Source: an uncultured Agathobaculum sp.
GTDB taxonomy: Bacteria > Bacillota > Clostridia > Oscillospirales > Butyricicoccaceae
Length of the DNA stretch: 40,079 nucleotides
Reading direction: 5' to 3'
NCBI GenBank assembly: GCA_934504345.1
Contig: CAKSVR010000017.1
Location: forward strand, 1 to 40,079
The position numbers and the translations under genes were made by a program. The notes beneath the pieces are model-generated. The model made no database searches, was not told where the DNA came from, and was given only the letters and a program-made list of their open reading frames with translations. Below are positions 33,197-40,079 of the stretch, piece after piece; the first letter of the stretch is position 1; each line of letters starts with the position of its first letter.

Positions 33197-33609
33197 TGAC
33201 CGATCATCTGCACCCTGTGCTGGATGATGCTGCGATCGCCCGCATGACGAGCCTTGCGCTCGCCCATGTGGGCGATGCCGTTTATGAGATACTCGTTCGC
33301 ACGCATCTGGCGTGCGGCGGCACCCAGACGGCGAAAAACCTGCACAGCCGTACCATTCAGCTGGTGCGGGCCTCCGCGCAGGCAGAGGCGGTGCAGCGCA
33401 TCCAGCCCATGCTCGACGAAGACGAGCAGACCGTGTTCCGCCACGGCCGAAATGCCAAGCCCAAGACTGTGCCGAAATCCGCTTCCGTGGCGGAGTACGC
33501 CTATGCCACTGCGCTCGAAGCGCTGTTCGGCTGGCTGTACCTCAAGGGACGGTACGACCGCATCAATGAGCTGTTTGCGGTCATTTGTCAGGGCTTTGAC
33601 GAAAAGTGA
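33196..33609 (+). CDS. mrnC: Mini-ribonuclease III
   Basis: 137 residues, the usual length for Mini-III, an RNase III catalytic domain without the double-stranded RNA-binding domain. It matures 23S rRNA ends. The catalytic stretch LAHVGDAVYEILVRTHL (Asp27, Glu31) and ATALEALFGWLYLKG (Glu108) are intact, as is GRNAKPKTVPKSASVAEYAYAT. Its ATG overlaps the rnfB stop (TAATG), so it is translationally coupled to the Rnf operon. In Bacillus it lies beside cysS instead. A strong terminator follows 5 bp after the stop. Confidence 0.95.
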   Translation: MTDHLHPVLDDAAIARMTSLALAHVGDAVYEILVRTHLACGGTQTAKNLHSRTIQLVRASAQAEAVQRIQPMLDEDEQTVFRHGRNAKPKTVPKSASVAEYAYATALEALFGWLYLKGRYDRINELFAVICQGFDEK

Positions 33610-33613
33610 GCAG

Positions 33614-33645
33614 CAAAAGAGAACCGCGTGAGCGGTTCTCTTTTC
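33614..33645 (+). terminator. Terminator of rnfCDGEAB-mrnC
   Basis: AAAAGAGAACCGC-GTGA-GCGGTTCTCTTTT follows the mrnC stop directly. Confidence 0.92.
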
Positions 33646-33692
33646 GTTTCAATGTGTTGAATGGAGAATTGACCGGACGGTTGACGTTTTCC

Positions 33693-33772
33693 GTAGGGCG
33701 GGCTGTCCTCAGCCCGCCGCACCTAATGGTGAGCACTCATTTACAGCGGCGGGGTGAGGGCACCCGCCCTAC
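33693..33772. repeat. 27-bp-arm inverted-repeat element, copy 2 (degraded)
   Basis: GTAGGGCGGGCTGTCCTCAG... at the left and ...GTGAGGGCACCCGCCCTAC at the right, around an unrelated centre. The left arm differs from copy 1 at one base and the right arm has mismatches. Total length (80 bp) and ends agree with 20093-20173. Confidence 0.75.
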
Positions 33773-33787
33773 GGAGCGGTATGCTCC

Positions 33788-33966
33788 CGCAATAACGCAA
33801 AACCCGTGAAATCTGCCGTGAGCCCGCCGCGGCAGCGCAGAAAACGGAAGCCGATACCGTTCCTATTTGTATCTCACCGATGGAATCACCGCCGAGCCCT
33901 CCCAAAAGGAAACGGGATTCAAAAGGGTGGAAACCATGGTGTCCATCCTTTTGCCCCAGCGGGAAG
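33788..33966 (-). repeat. Dispersed hairpin-mosaic repeat, copy 5 (short)
   Basis: The core is at 33796-33846 (CGCAAAACCCGTGAAATCTG..., inverted relative to copy 1). CGGAAGCCGATACCGTTCC follows, then AAAGGGTGGAAACCATGGTGTCCATCCTTTT, a hairpin. The usual ACCTC...GAGGT module is missing or degraded. With the preceding inverted-repeat element it fills the gap between the rnf terminator and the foldase promoter. Confidence 0.65.
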
Positions 33967-33994
33967 CGGAATTGTGACTTTTCTGTGTTTTCGC

Positions 33995-34023
33995 TTGTAT
34001 CAGCGGCGGATTGGTGCTATACT
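33995..34023 (+). promoter_or_regulatory. Promoter of the foldase gene
   Basis: TTGTAT (33995-34000) and TATACT (34018-34023) have 17-bp spacing, about 45 bp before ATG. Confidence 0.7.
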
Positions 34024-34068
34024 GATTAAAGTCTGTTTAATCTACACCATAAAAGGGAGCATAGGAAC

Positions 34069-35283
34069 ATGAACAAATCAATTCAGCGCGTGATCGCGCT
34101 GGTCGTTATGCTGGCTGTCGTAATGAGCGCAACGGTTTACGGCGCTTCCAGCTTCACGATCCATTATCAGGAGCTGGCCAGTGATGCACCGGTCGTTATG
34201 ACCGTCAACGGCGATGAGATCCACTCGGACGAGTACGCCGGCTACATGGAGTACAACATGGCGTATTACGCAAGTATGTACGCGCAGATGGGCATTTCTG
34301 ACCTGTGGAACAACGCCGAGGCTGCTGCCGCATTCGGCCCGTCCATGCCGGATGCCGCCAAGGAGCAGGCCGTTTACACCCGCGTTATCATGCAGAAGAT
34401 GAAAGAGCTGGGTCTGAGCCTGTCCTACTCGCAGGAAAAGCAGCTGGCAAATGCCCGCAAGCAGACCATCGACAACACCAGCTATGACGGCTACCTGAAC
34501 CAGATCGCACAGTTTGGCTTCAGCGACACGGCGTACACCAACTTCATGTACCTCAGCCTGTGCTATCAGACGCTCGAGGACTACTACTACGGCGAGAACG
34601 GCGTGAACGTGCCGAGCGAGGAAGAGCTCAAGCAGTATTTTGAGGACAACTACATCACCGCAAAGCACATCCTCATCACCACCACGAACTCCGAAACCGG
34701 CGAAACCCGCACGGACGAGGAGGCAAAGGCGCTGGCACAGTCCATCCTCGACCGCATCAACAACGGTGAGGACTTCGACACCCTGATGACCCAGTACAAC
34801 GAGGATCCGGGCATGGCGAGCAGCCCGAACGGCTATACCTTCACCGACGGCCAGATGGTAGACGAGTTCTACGAGGGCGCCAAGGCACTGGGCGAGGGCG
34901 AGGTTTCCGGTCTGGTAAAGAGCCAGTACGGCTATCACATCATCATGCGGACCGTGCTCGACGAGAGCCAGCTGGACAGCAACCGCGATGACATCGTATC
35001 CGCTATCGCAAGCACTAAGGACGGCGCTGCTGGCTCGATGGACGAGCTGCTGACTCAGTGGATCGAGGCCGCCGACGTTGAAACCACCGACGTATACAAC
35101 GAGATCACCTATGAGAACGTTGCCGATTACCTGTCCGACGAGGTAAAGGCCATCCGCGCAGAGGATGCCTCCGACAGCAAGGATGCTGACCAGTCCGATT
35201 CCACCGATTCGTCCGCAACCGAGGAGCAGTCTGCTGCTGACGAGCAGACCGCTACGCAGGCCGAAACGGAATCCGCGAAATAA
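34069..35283 (+). CDS. Secreted parvulin-type peptidyl-prolyl isomerase (PrsA/SurA-like foldase)
   Basis: 404 residues. An N-terminal signal sequence (VIALVVMLAVVMSATVYGASS) lacks a lipobox Cys, so unlike PrsA it is either released or anchored by an uncleaved helix. A SurA-N-like helical region follows. The parvulin domain runs from about 195 to 295 (AKHILITTTN, EDFDTLMTQYNEDPG, SGLVKSQYGYHIIM). The C-terminal 35 residues are a low-complexity Ser/Asp/Glu/Thr tail. It should help exported proteins fold outside the membrane. Ribosome site AAAAGGGAGC. Confidence 0.93.
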   Translation: MNKSIQRVIALVVMLAVVMSATVYGASSFTIHYQELASDAPVVMTVNGDEIHSDEYAGYMEYNMAYYASMYAQMGISDLWNNAEAAAAFGPSMPDAAKEQAVYTRVIMQKMKELGLSLSYSQEKQLANARKQTIDNTSYDGYLNQIAQFGFSDTAYTNFMYLSLCYQTLEDYYYGENGVNVPSEEELKQYFEDNYITAKHILITTTNSETGETRTDEEAKALAQSILDRINNGEDFDTLMTQYNEDPGMASSPNGYTFTDGQMVDEFYEGAKALGEGEVSGLVKSQYGYHIIMRTVLDESQLDSNRDDIVSAIASTKDGAAGSMDELLTQWIEAADVETTDVYNEITYENVADYLSDEVKAIRAEDASDSKDADQSDSTDSSATEEQSAADEQTATQAETESAK

Positions 35284-35308
35284 TCCGTTCGGAAAACTGC
35301 AAAGCACA

Positions 35309-35342
35309 GCAAAAAAGGACACTCGATCGAGTGTCCTTTTTC
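35309..35342 (+). terminator. Terminator of the foldase gene (bidirectional)
   Basis: AAAAGGACACTCGATCGAGT... is a perfect palindrome with A and T tracts, shared with the convergent minus-strand gene. Confidence 0.92.
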
Positions 35343-35356
35343 GTGTCTTATGGGTG

Positions 35357-35908
35357 TTAAAAGCCGAACGCCGCGTAGTCCTCGGGCGTGAAGCGGTGGT
35401 AGACCGCATCGCCGTCGTCGTCGAATTTGATGCAGTAGCGGTAGCTGTCCGGCGTGCCGTCCTCGAAATACACGAGGTAGTCGAACTCATCGCTGCCCTC
35501 GATCTGCTCGCAGTGTACGCAGCCGGAGAACTTGTGAAATACTGCGAGAATATCATCAAGGCTGACCTCCAGCCCGCGCAGCACCTGCAAAAATTCGCGC
35601 AGGAATGCCGGGTCAGGGAGCTTCTCGTGCACATACTGCGCGCCCTCGGCGGGAATGTGAAAGCAGAAGCGCTCTTCATCGCGGGTGACTTCAACAGCGC
35701 CGAGCGTATCGGCGGTGTGCGCGGGCAGGTCCGCGAGCAGGCGCTCGGTATACGCCGCATCGTCCTCGGGCGTGCCGAGCAGCCGCGCCACGGATTCGGT
35801 CGGGTAGTACAGCGTGATGGGGTGGCGGTCGTAGCCGATCTTGACCTGCGCCTCCTGCATGACATCGGTGAGGCTCTTGATGAGCCGTGTATAGTTAGCA
35901 GTTTCCAT
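35357..35908 (-). CDS. Conserved hypothetical protein, DUF3877-like
   Basis: 183 residues, acidic, cytoplasmic, with no signal or membrane segment. The pattern (LIKSLTDVMQEAQVKIGYDR, ITLYYPTESVARLLGT, FCFHIPAEGAQYVHE, FLQVLRGLEVSLDDILAVF, FDYLVYFEDGTPDSYRYCIK) resembles the clostridial DUF3877 family as I remember it; its function is unknown. ATG at 35908 is preferred over a GTG three codons upstream, because GAGGTG then serves as the ribosome site. It is convergent with the foldase gene and shares its terminator. Confidence 0.7.
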   Translation of the reverse strand: METANYTRLIKSLTDVMQEAQVKIGYDRHPITLYYPTESVARLLGTPEDDAAYTERLLADLPAHTADTLGAVEVTRDEERFCFHIPAEGAQYVHEKLPDPAFLREFLQVLRGLEVSLDDILAVFHKFSGCVHCEQIEGSDEFDYLVYFEDGTPDSYRYCIKFDDDGDAVYHRFTPEDYAAFGF

Positions 35909-35938
35909 AGGGAACACCTCGGTTTTTTATTCTCTACG

Positions 35939-35967
35939 ATTATAGCATACGATAGATGCCCGCGCAA
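35939..35967 (-). promoter_or_regulatory. Promoter of the DUF3877-like gene
   Basis: On the minus strand TTGCGC (35962-35967) and TATAAT (35939-35944) are 17 bp apart. Confidence 0.6.
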
Positions 35968-36012
35968 TATCTCGTCAGATAGGGGAAAAGTGTCGAAAAT
36001 ACCGTGATATGC

Positions 36013-36041
36013 TTGCAATATGCCGGAAAATTCGCTATAAT
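36013..36041 (+). promoter_or_regulatory. Promoter of the AGCS symporter gene
   Basis: TTGCAA (36013-36018) and TATAAT (36036-36041) have 17-bp spacing. Confidence 0.7.
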
Positions 36042-36049
36042 GAAATTCT

Positions 36050-36098
36050 ATGACGCTTATCGCACGCCAAACAGCGGGTAAGCGCCTTTTCTTGTCCG
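36050..36098 (+). promoter_or_regulatory. Leader hairpin before the AGCS symporter gene
   Basis: CGCTTA (about 36053) pairs with TAAGCG (about 36078) and CCTTTTCTT follows, a terminator-like arrangement in the short leader. The leader is too short for a glycine riboswitch. The role is uncertain. Confidence 0.3.
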
Positions 36099-36129
36099 CA
36101 GGGATGGAATGGGAGGAAAGAATAAACAG

Positions 36130-37527
36130 ATGAAAGCATTTTCTGCAATCATGACCGGCATCGACAACTGGATATGGGGCCTGCCGATGTTGGTGCTGCT
36201 GTGCGGCACACATATTTTTATGACGTTCCGCACAGGATTTATCCAGCGCAAAACGTTCACGGGCATTCGCCTGTCGGTGACAAAGGACCCGGATTCGCCG
36301 GGTGATGTCAGCCAGTTTCAGGCGCTGACGACTGCTCTCGCCTCGACGATCGGCACGGGCAACATCGTCGGTGTGGGCACGGCGATATACCTCGGCGGTC
36401 CGGGCGCGGTGCTCTGGTGCTGGCTGACCGGCGTGTTCGGTATTGCCACCAAGTATGCCGAGAGCCTGATCGCGGTCAAATACCGCGTGCAGACGGCGGA
36501 CGGCCGCATGATGGGCGGCGCGATGTACGCGCTCGAGCGCGGCCTCAAGTGGAAGAGATTCGGCAAGGTGATGGCCGTGCTGTTCGCGCTGTTCGCCATG
36601 CTGGCTTCGTTTGGCATCGGCTGCGGCACGCAGATCAACGCCATTGCCGAGGTGCTGGAAACCAACCTGCCGGTCAGCCTGCCGCGTATCGCTATCGGCA
36701 TCGTGTTCGGCATCATCACAGCTGTCATCATCATCGGCGGCATCGAAACCATCGCGGTCGTGTGCGAGAAGCTCGTGCCGGTCATGGCGCTGTTCTATGT
36801 GGTTGGCTGCCTTATCATCCTGTGCGCGAACCATCACTTCCTGCTGCCCGCCCTCAAGGCCATCCTCGTGCTGGCGTTCAAGCCGGGCGCTGTCGCGGGC
36901 GGACTGGTCGGCGGCGGCATCCGTCTGGCGCTCCAGTACGGCGTGGCGCGCGGCCTGTTCTCGAACGAATCCGGCATGGGCTCGGCTCCACTGGTCGCCA
37001 GCGCGGCGCAGACACGCAATCCGGTGCGGCAGGCGCTCGTTTCCGCAACGGGCACGTTCTGGACGACCGTTGTCGTGTGTCTGATGACCGGTCTGGTGCT
37101 CGTGTCCTCGATGATGAAGAACCCGGCCATCAGCATCGAGAACATGACGAACGGCGGCCAGATGACGACCGCAGCGTTCGCGCAGATTCCGTATGTGGGC
37201 CCGCTGATCCTGATGATCAGCATTATCACGTTCGCGTACTCGACTATTCTCGGCTGGTCGTACTACGGCGAGCGCGCCGCCGAGTATCTGCTCGGCAAAA
37301 AGGCGATTTTGCCGTATAAGATTTTGTTTATCGCGGTCGTTGTGCTGGCTCCGGTGCTGGCGCTCGATCTGGTGTGGACCATCGCGGATGTGCTCAACGC
37401 GCTCATGGCCATCCCGAACCTGGTCGCCGTGCTGCTGCTGTCCGGTGTCATTGCGGCAGAAACCAAGCATTATCTGAATCATCTGGATGAAAAGGATGAG
37501 TCGGAGATTCCGGTTGTTGACAGGTAA
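36130..37527 (+). CDS. AGCS-family alanine/glycine:cation symporter
   Basis: 465 residues with about 11 membrane helices. Family signatures include the opening DNWIWGLPMLVLLCGTHIFMTFRTGFIQ, the conserved GDVSQFQALTTALASTIGTGNIVGVGTAI, GGAMYAL, and YGVARGLFSNESGMGSAPLVASAAQT. It takes up alanine or glycine with Na+ or H+. ATG at 36130 gives the normal family N-terminus. GGGAGG lies 13 bp upstream, a little far; an in-frame ATG at 36109 has no ribosome site. The gene is followed directly by the terminator that carries the inserted element copy B. Confidence 0.95.
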   Translation: MKAFSAIMTGIDNWIWGLPMLVLLCGTHIFMTFRTGFIQRKTFTGIRLSVTKDPDSPGDVSQFQALTTALASTIGTGNIVGVGTAIYLGGPGAVLWCWLTGVFGIATKYAESLIAVKYRVQTADGRMMGGAMYALERGLKWKRFGKVMAVLFALFAMLASFGIGCGTQINAIAEVLETNLPVSLPRIAIGIVFGIITAVIIIGGIETIAVVCEKLVPVMALFYVVGCLIILCANHHFLLPALKAILVLAFKPGAVAGGLVGGGIRLALQYGVARGLFSNESGMGSAPLVASAAQTRNPVRQALVSATGTFWTTVVVCLMTGLVLVSSMMKNPAISIENMTNGGQMTTAAFAQIPYVGPLILMISIITFAYSTILGWSYYGERAAEYLLGKKAILPYKILFIAVVVLAPVLALDLVWTIADVLNALMAIPNLVAVLLLSGVIAAETKHYLNHLDEKDESEIPVVDR

Positions 37528-37533
37528 AATAAA

Positions 37534-37559
37534 AATCCCTCCGTGTGTGCGGAGGGATT
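37534..37559 (+). terminator. Terminator hairpin of the AGCS gene, first copy (no T run)
   Basis: AATCCCTCCG-TGTGTG-CGGAGGGATT starts 6 bp after the stop. The element begins at the next base, so the T run is missing. An identical 26-bp copy lies at 37782-37807. Confidence 0.85.
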
Positions 37560-37781
37560 CAGGCTGTCGCGAAACCACGGTTTCGCCGACAAGCAGGAAC
37601 GGACCGTGGGCCGTTCCAAAGTCGTCCGAAAGTTCCTGTATAGAAACTTTCTCCCTCTCAGGGTATAAAAAGGCAGGTACACGCCCTGCCTTTTTATGAA
37701 TTTGCACGGCAAATTCTATTTCATGCGCGCTGCCGCGCGATATGATAAAATTGGTTCAATATCGACTTTTTTGACAAACTG
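37560..37781. mobile_element. Terminator-flanked multi-hairpin element, copy B
   Basis: 222 bp from CAGGCTGTC to GACAAACTG, related over its whole length to copy A (14459-14716) apart from the 36-bp hairpin insertion found only in A. It carries the same chain of stem-loops. In addition AAAAAGGCAGG pairs with CCTGCCTTTTT (about 37666-37695), a bidirectional terminator-like hairpin. It sits precisely between exact 26-bp copies of the AGCS gene's terminator hairpin. No transposase and no credible gene are present. Confidence 0.8.
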
Positions 37782-37813
37782 AATCCCTCCGTGTGTGCGG
37801 AGGGATTTTTTGT
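37782..37813 (+). terminator. Terminator hairpin of the AGCS gene, second copy with T run
   Basis: The 26-bp palindrome of 37534-37559 is repeated exactly and followed by TTTTTTG. Confidence 0.85.
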
Positions 37814-37879
37814 GTCAAATGTTGATTTGTCGATAGGCACCGGAAAGCAGCTGCTGTGTATCGCAAATCACAATTTCCG

Positions 37880-39727
37880 TCACCCTGCCGGACAGGCAAA
37901 GAGCTCACTCAGACGTTCGTCGCCGCCGAACAGGTTGTTATACTGCACGCGCCCGTAATCCTCGATGAGCGGCGTGAGCGCGGTGGTATCCAGATGACTG
38001 TATGCGTTGCCTTCGCTGTCAAAATAGCCCGCAAAGGTCATCGCCGGAATGGTTTTCTGCAAATCCCACAGGTATTTGCCGTAGGCGCTGGTTTCGATGC
38101 CCGCATTACGCAGCACATACTGCGCGAGAAAGTTCAGGCTGGTGATCTCGGGTGCCTCGCCGGTCAGCGGGTAGTTCGCCCAGATAACGAACGGCACCTT
38201 GAACCGGCCCATGTACTGCGCCATGTTCATTTCGTCCTGCGTGACACCATAGGCTTTGTCGAGAAATTCCTGCTCGACAGACGGCTGGTGGTCGCCGAAC
38301 ATAACGATGATGGTCGGCTCGGTCTGTGCGGAGAAATACTCCACCAGCTTGCGGAACGCCTCGTCGGTCTTGTTCGCAAGGGTCAGGTACTGCTCAGCTT
38401 TGGGATAGACACCCGGCTCGTCTGCAATCTGCACCTCGGCCGGGTAGTCCTCCACAGTGTAGCTGCCATGATTCTGTATCGTCACATTGAACAGAAACAG
38501 CGGCGTGTTTTCGTCCTTGTGCTCAAATTCCCAAATGAGCTGCTCGAAATCAGAATCATCGCTGACATAGCCGTGCTCCTCGGTCTGCGGCACATCCATA
38601 TCCTCGCCGCACTTGAACGAATCGAAGCCCAGACGCGGGTACGCCGTGCTGCGCTGCCACGAGGTGCGCTCGCCCGGATGGAACGCGCGGGTTTCGTAGC
38701 CGCAGCCTTTGAGCAGTGTTGCCAGCGAATCGGACGGGCCGAGGATGTACTGCTGATAGGGGATGCTGCCGGATGGCAGGAAGTTCATCGAGTTGCCGGT
38801 CAGGAACTCAAATTCGCTCGTGCTTGTGCCTGCGCCGAACACGGAGGTGTAGGCGTGGCCGAAAATGGCGTTCGGCAGGCTGCTGATGTAGTCGATGACG
38901 CTCTCAGAGAGCGTGATGTTGCCGAAGTCCTCAAAATCCGCCCACGATTCGTTCATGATGGCCAGCACGTTCGGGTGCTCGGCGCTGACGGCCGGCGTCG
39001 GGTCGTCCGATACCGTATTAATAATAGCGGCGATGTTTTCAGGCGTGGAATTGTCCGGCTGATCGACTTCCATAAATTCGGTGTTTCGCAGGAACTCCGC
39101 CGCCGCGCCGCCGGTCTGGTACGCGCCGAGCTGGTCCCAAACATCGGTTTTCACGCCGAACAGGCCGTAGAACTGCGGATAGGCGATCGGGATGAGGCAG
39201 AGCAGGCCGGCGATCAGCACGATACTGCGGTGACGGAGATCCTCGCGGCGCAGCCGAAAGCGGCCCTTGCGGTACTGTCCGCGCAGCATCCACGCCAGCA
39301 GAAGCAGAAGTGCGATGCCGACACACAGCCGCCATGTGAGCGAAAGCTCGTAGCTGTCCGCAACGGCGGCGGCGGTGTTCAGCGCGCTGAAATCCCATGG
39401 CAGGATGGGCGTGCCGCGGAATGTGGAAACAAAATAGTTCGCCGCACCCCACATTCCTGCAAAAATATGCAGAAAAATACAGCAGATGGCCGGATAGCCG
39501 AACACGCCGCACGCGATCCAGTAAAACGCGCCGAGGCACAGCCAGTTGGCCGCCGCTGCGCCGAAATTGATCTGCCACGGCATCGCGCCCAGCACGAACT
39601 GCATCAGCCAGAACGCGGTGAGCGGTGCCAGCAGAAGCAAAAGCGTTCGCTGGGCGTGTTCGTTTTGGCGAAGCGGCAGTTCACTGTGCGGCAAAAGCCG
39701 TTTGATCCATGCAAAAACTGTTTTCAT
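37880..39727 (-). CDS. LTA synthase-family membrane sulfatase (lipoteichoic acid synthase-like)
   Basis: 615 residues. About five N-terminal membrane helices (to about 185) precede an extracellular alkaline-phosphatase-like domain. The Mn2+ and catalytic residues of LtaS-type enzymes are visible: NVLAIMNESWADF (Glu260), GAGTSTSEFEFLTGNSM with Thr301 as the likely nucleophile, and VMFGDHQPS with metal-binding Asp and His. In the family it polymerises glycerol phosphate from phosphatidylglycerol or transfers phosphoglycerol to glycans. ATG follows AAGGAGC. A perfect-consensus promoter lies upstream. The 66 bp between the stop and the AGCS terminator region show nothing recognisable. Confidence 0.93.
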   Translation of the reverse strand: MKTVFAWIKRLLPHSELPLRQNEHAQRTLLLLLAPLTAFWLMQFVLGAMPWQINFGAAAANWLCLGAFYWIACGVFGYPAICCIFLHIFAGMWGAANYFVSTFRGTPILPWDFSALNTAAAVADSYELSLTWRLCVGIALLLLLAWMLRGQYRKGRFRLRREDLRHRSIVLIAGLLCLIPIAYPQFYGLFGVKTDVWDQLGAYQTGGAAAEFLRNTEFMEVDQPDNSTPENIAAIINTVSDDPTPAVSAEHPNVLAIMNESWADFEDFGNITLSESVIDYISSLPNAIFGHAYTSVFGAGTSTSEFEFLTGNSMNFLPSGSIPYQQYILGPSDSLATLLKGCGYETRAFHPGERTSWQRSTAYPRLGFDSFKCGEDMDVPQTEEHGYVSDDSDFEQLIWEFEHKDENTPLFLFNVTIQNHGSYTVEDYPAEVQIADEPGVYPKAEQYLTLANKTDEAFRKLVEYFSAQTEPTIIVMFGDHQPSVEQEFLDKAYGVTQDEMNMAQYMGRFKVPFVIWANYPLTGEAPEITSLNFLAQYVLRNAGIETSAYGKYLWDLQKTIPAMTFAGYFDSEGNAYSHLDTTALTPLIEDYGRVQYNNLFGGDERLSELFACPAG

Positions 39728-39768
39728 GAACAGTGCTCCTTATTTAATATAGTCTTTACAAAAGCGAA

Positions 39769-39797
39769 ATTATACAGCAATAGGCGGGAAATGTCAA
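39769..39797 (-). promoter_or_regulatory. Promoter of the LTA synthase-like gene
   Basis: On the minus strand TTGACA (39792-39797) and TATAAT (39769-39774) with 17-bp spacing, a perfect consensus. Confidence 0.85.
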
Positions 39798-39910
39798 GAT
39801 TCCCGGCTGTTTTGAAGAGATAAAGTATGATTAGGACGAAATTTGTACGGCAGCGTGCCGTATTTATGCAGGTGCAGAGAGAAAAATACCGAAGAAAATG
39901 AAAATAATGC

Positions 39911-39939
39911 TTGACTTTTCCTCAGAGATTTGGTATTCT
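39911..39939 (+). promoter_or_regulatory. Upstream tandem promoter P1 (rRNA-operon type)
   Basis: TTGACT (39911-39916) and TATTCT (39934-39939) have 17-bp spacing. ATTAAAGCTGTCCCGCGAG follows, the same AAGCTGT start-region pattern as at P2. Confidence 0.7.
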
Positions 39940-40027
39940 ATTAAAGCTGTCCCGCGAGGGCGGCGCAAAACTGAAAAGTTTGTCGTGTGAACGGCTTCGA
40001 GTTTGAAAAATAAATCGAAAAAAGTTC

Positions 40028-40056
40028 TTGACAAACGGTTCGAGTTTTGATATACT
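40028..40056 (+). promoter_or_regulatory. Downstream tandem promoter P2 (rRNA-operon type)
   Basis: TTGACA (40028-40033) and TATACT (40051-40056) are 17 bp apart, preceded by an A-rich UP-like tract (AAAAATAAATCGAAAAAAG) and followed by AAATAAGCTGTTTGATGAG. This layout is usual ahead of clostridial rRNA operons. The gene it drives lies outside the window. Confidence 0.75.
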
Positions 40057-40079
40057 AAATAAGCTGTTTGATGAGCGGT

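Noticed and set aside
34078..37707. Very long minus-strand open frame across the foldase, DUF3877-like and AGCS genes
   Set aside because: It runs antisense to two clear genes and through two promoters, and its product is low-complexity Arg/His-rich sequence without domains.
37479..37712. Small minus-strand frames inside element copies A and B, open in both copies
   Set aside because: The shared frame starts at TTG with no ribosome site and continues into flanking terminators. Differences between the copies preserve hairpins rather than codons, so coding is unlikely. It would be worth revisiting if peptides were found.

Overview
The window looks like part of the chromosome of a strictly anaerobic, moderately GC-rich Firmicute of class Clostridia, probably a gut Oscillospirales or Butyricicoccus-like butyrate producer. 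Supporting signs are an rnfCDGEAB ferredoxin:NAD+ complex, an [FeFe] hydrogenase with an unusual flavoprotein partner, ferredoxin, an LTA-synthase-type sulfatase, an AGCS symporter, a yybP-ykoY riboswitch and near-consensus sigma-A promoters with 17-bp spacing. The genus placement is inference; nothing could be searched.

Layout. 1-339: end of a GltD/NfnB-type flavoprotein. 679-5932 (minus): secA, a small unrecognised gene whose best ribosome site points to ACG, and prfB. 6230-8715 (plus): Mn2+-type riboswitch with a CaCA antiporter, then a YeiH-family transporter. 9556-14411: sugar or inositol locus with a TIM-barrel isomerase, a Gfo/Idh dehydrogenase, a lipoprotein sugar-binding protein and a divergent LacI-type regulator; no ABC ATPase or permease is present. 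15126-18712 (minus): [FeFe] hydrogenase and a NuoF-GltD-like fusion. 18886-20055 (plus): PfkB kinase with an exact internal 30-bp duplication, then ferredoxin. 20180-24330 (minus): MATE transporter, a second Gfo/Idh dehydrogenase, AraC regulator. 24461-27505 (minus): Zn/Cd-type P1B-ATPase with a ~230-residue His/Asp/Cys repeat sponge. 27963-33609 (plus): rnfCDGEAB-mrnC. 34069-39727: secreted parvulin foldase, DUF3877-like protein, AGCS symporter and LTA-synthase-like enzyme. The window ends with two tandem strong promoters of the kind that precede rRNA operons.

Energy metabolism ties several genes together. Hydrogenase, its flavoprotein partner, ferredoxin, Rnf and the GltD/NfnB-type protein all move electrons between ferredoxin and NAD(P)H. 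The sugar genes (two Gfo/Idh enzymes, isomerase, PfkB kinase, two regulators) probably feed reducing equivalents into that system.

The most unusual content lies between genes. (1) Two copies (222 and 258 bp) of a multi-hairpin element start CAGGCTGTC and end GACAAACTG. Each sits between two copies of the upstream gene's own terminator hairpin, exactly repeated (26/26) in one case and 23/25 in the other. (2) A family of 180-610-bp noncoding mosaics occurs at five loci. It is built of hairpin modules whose arms differ between copies but stay complementary. (3) A 27-bp-arm inverted-repeat element occurs twice. These look like nonautonomous mobile or structured elements and are the best candidates here for something undescribed.
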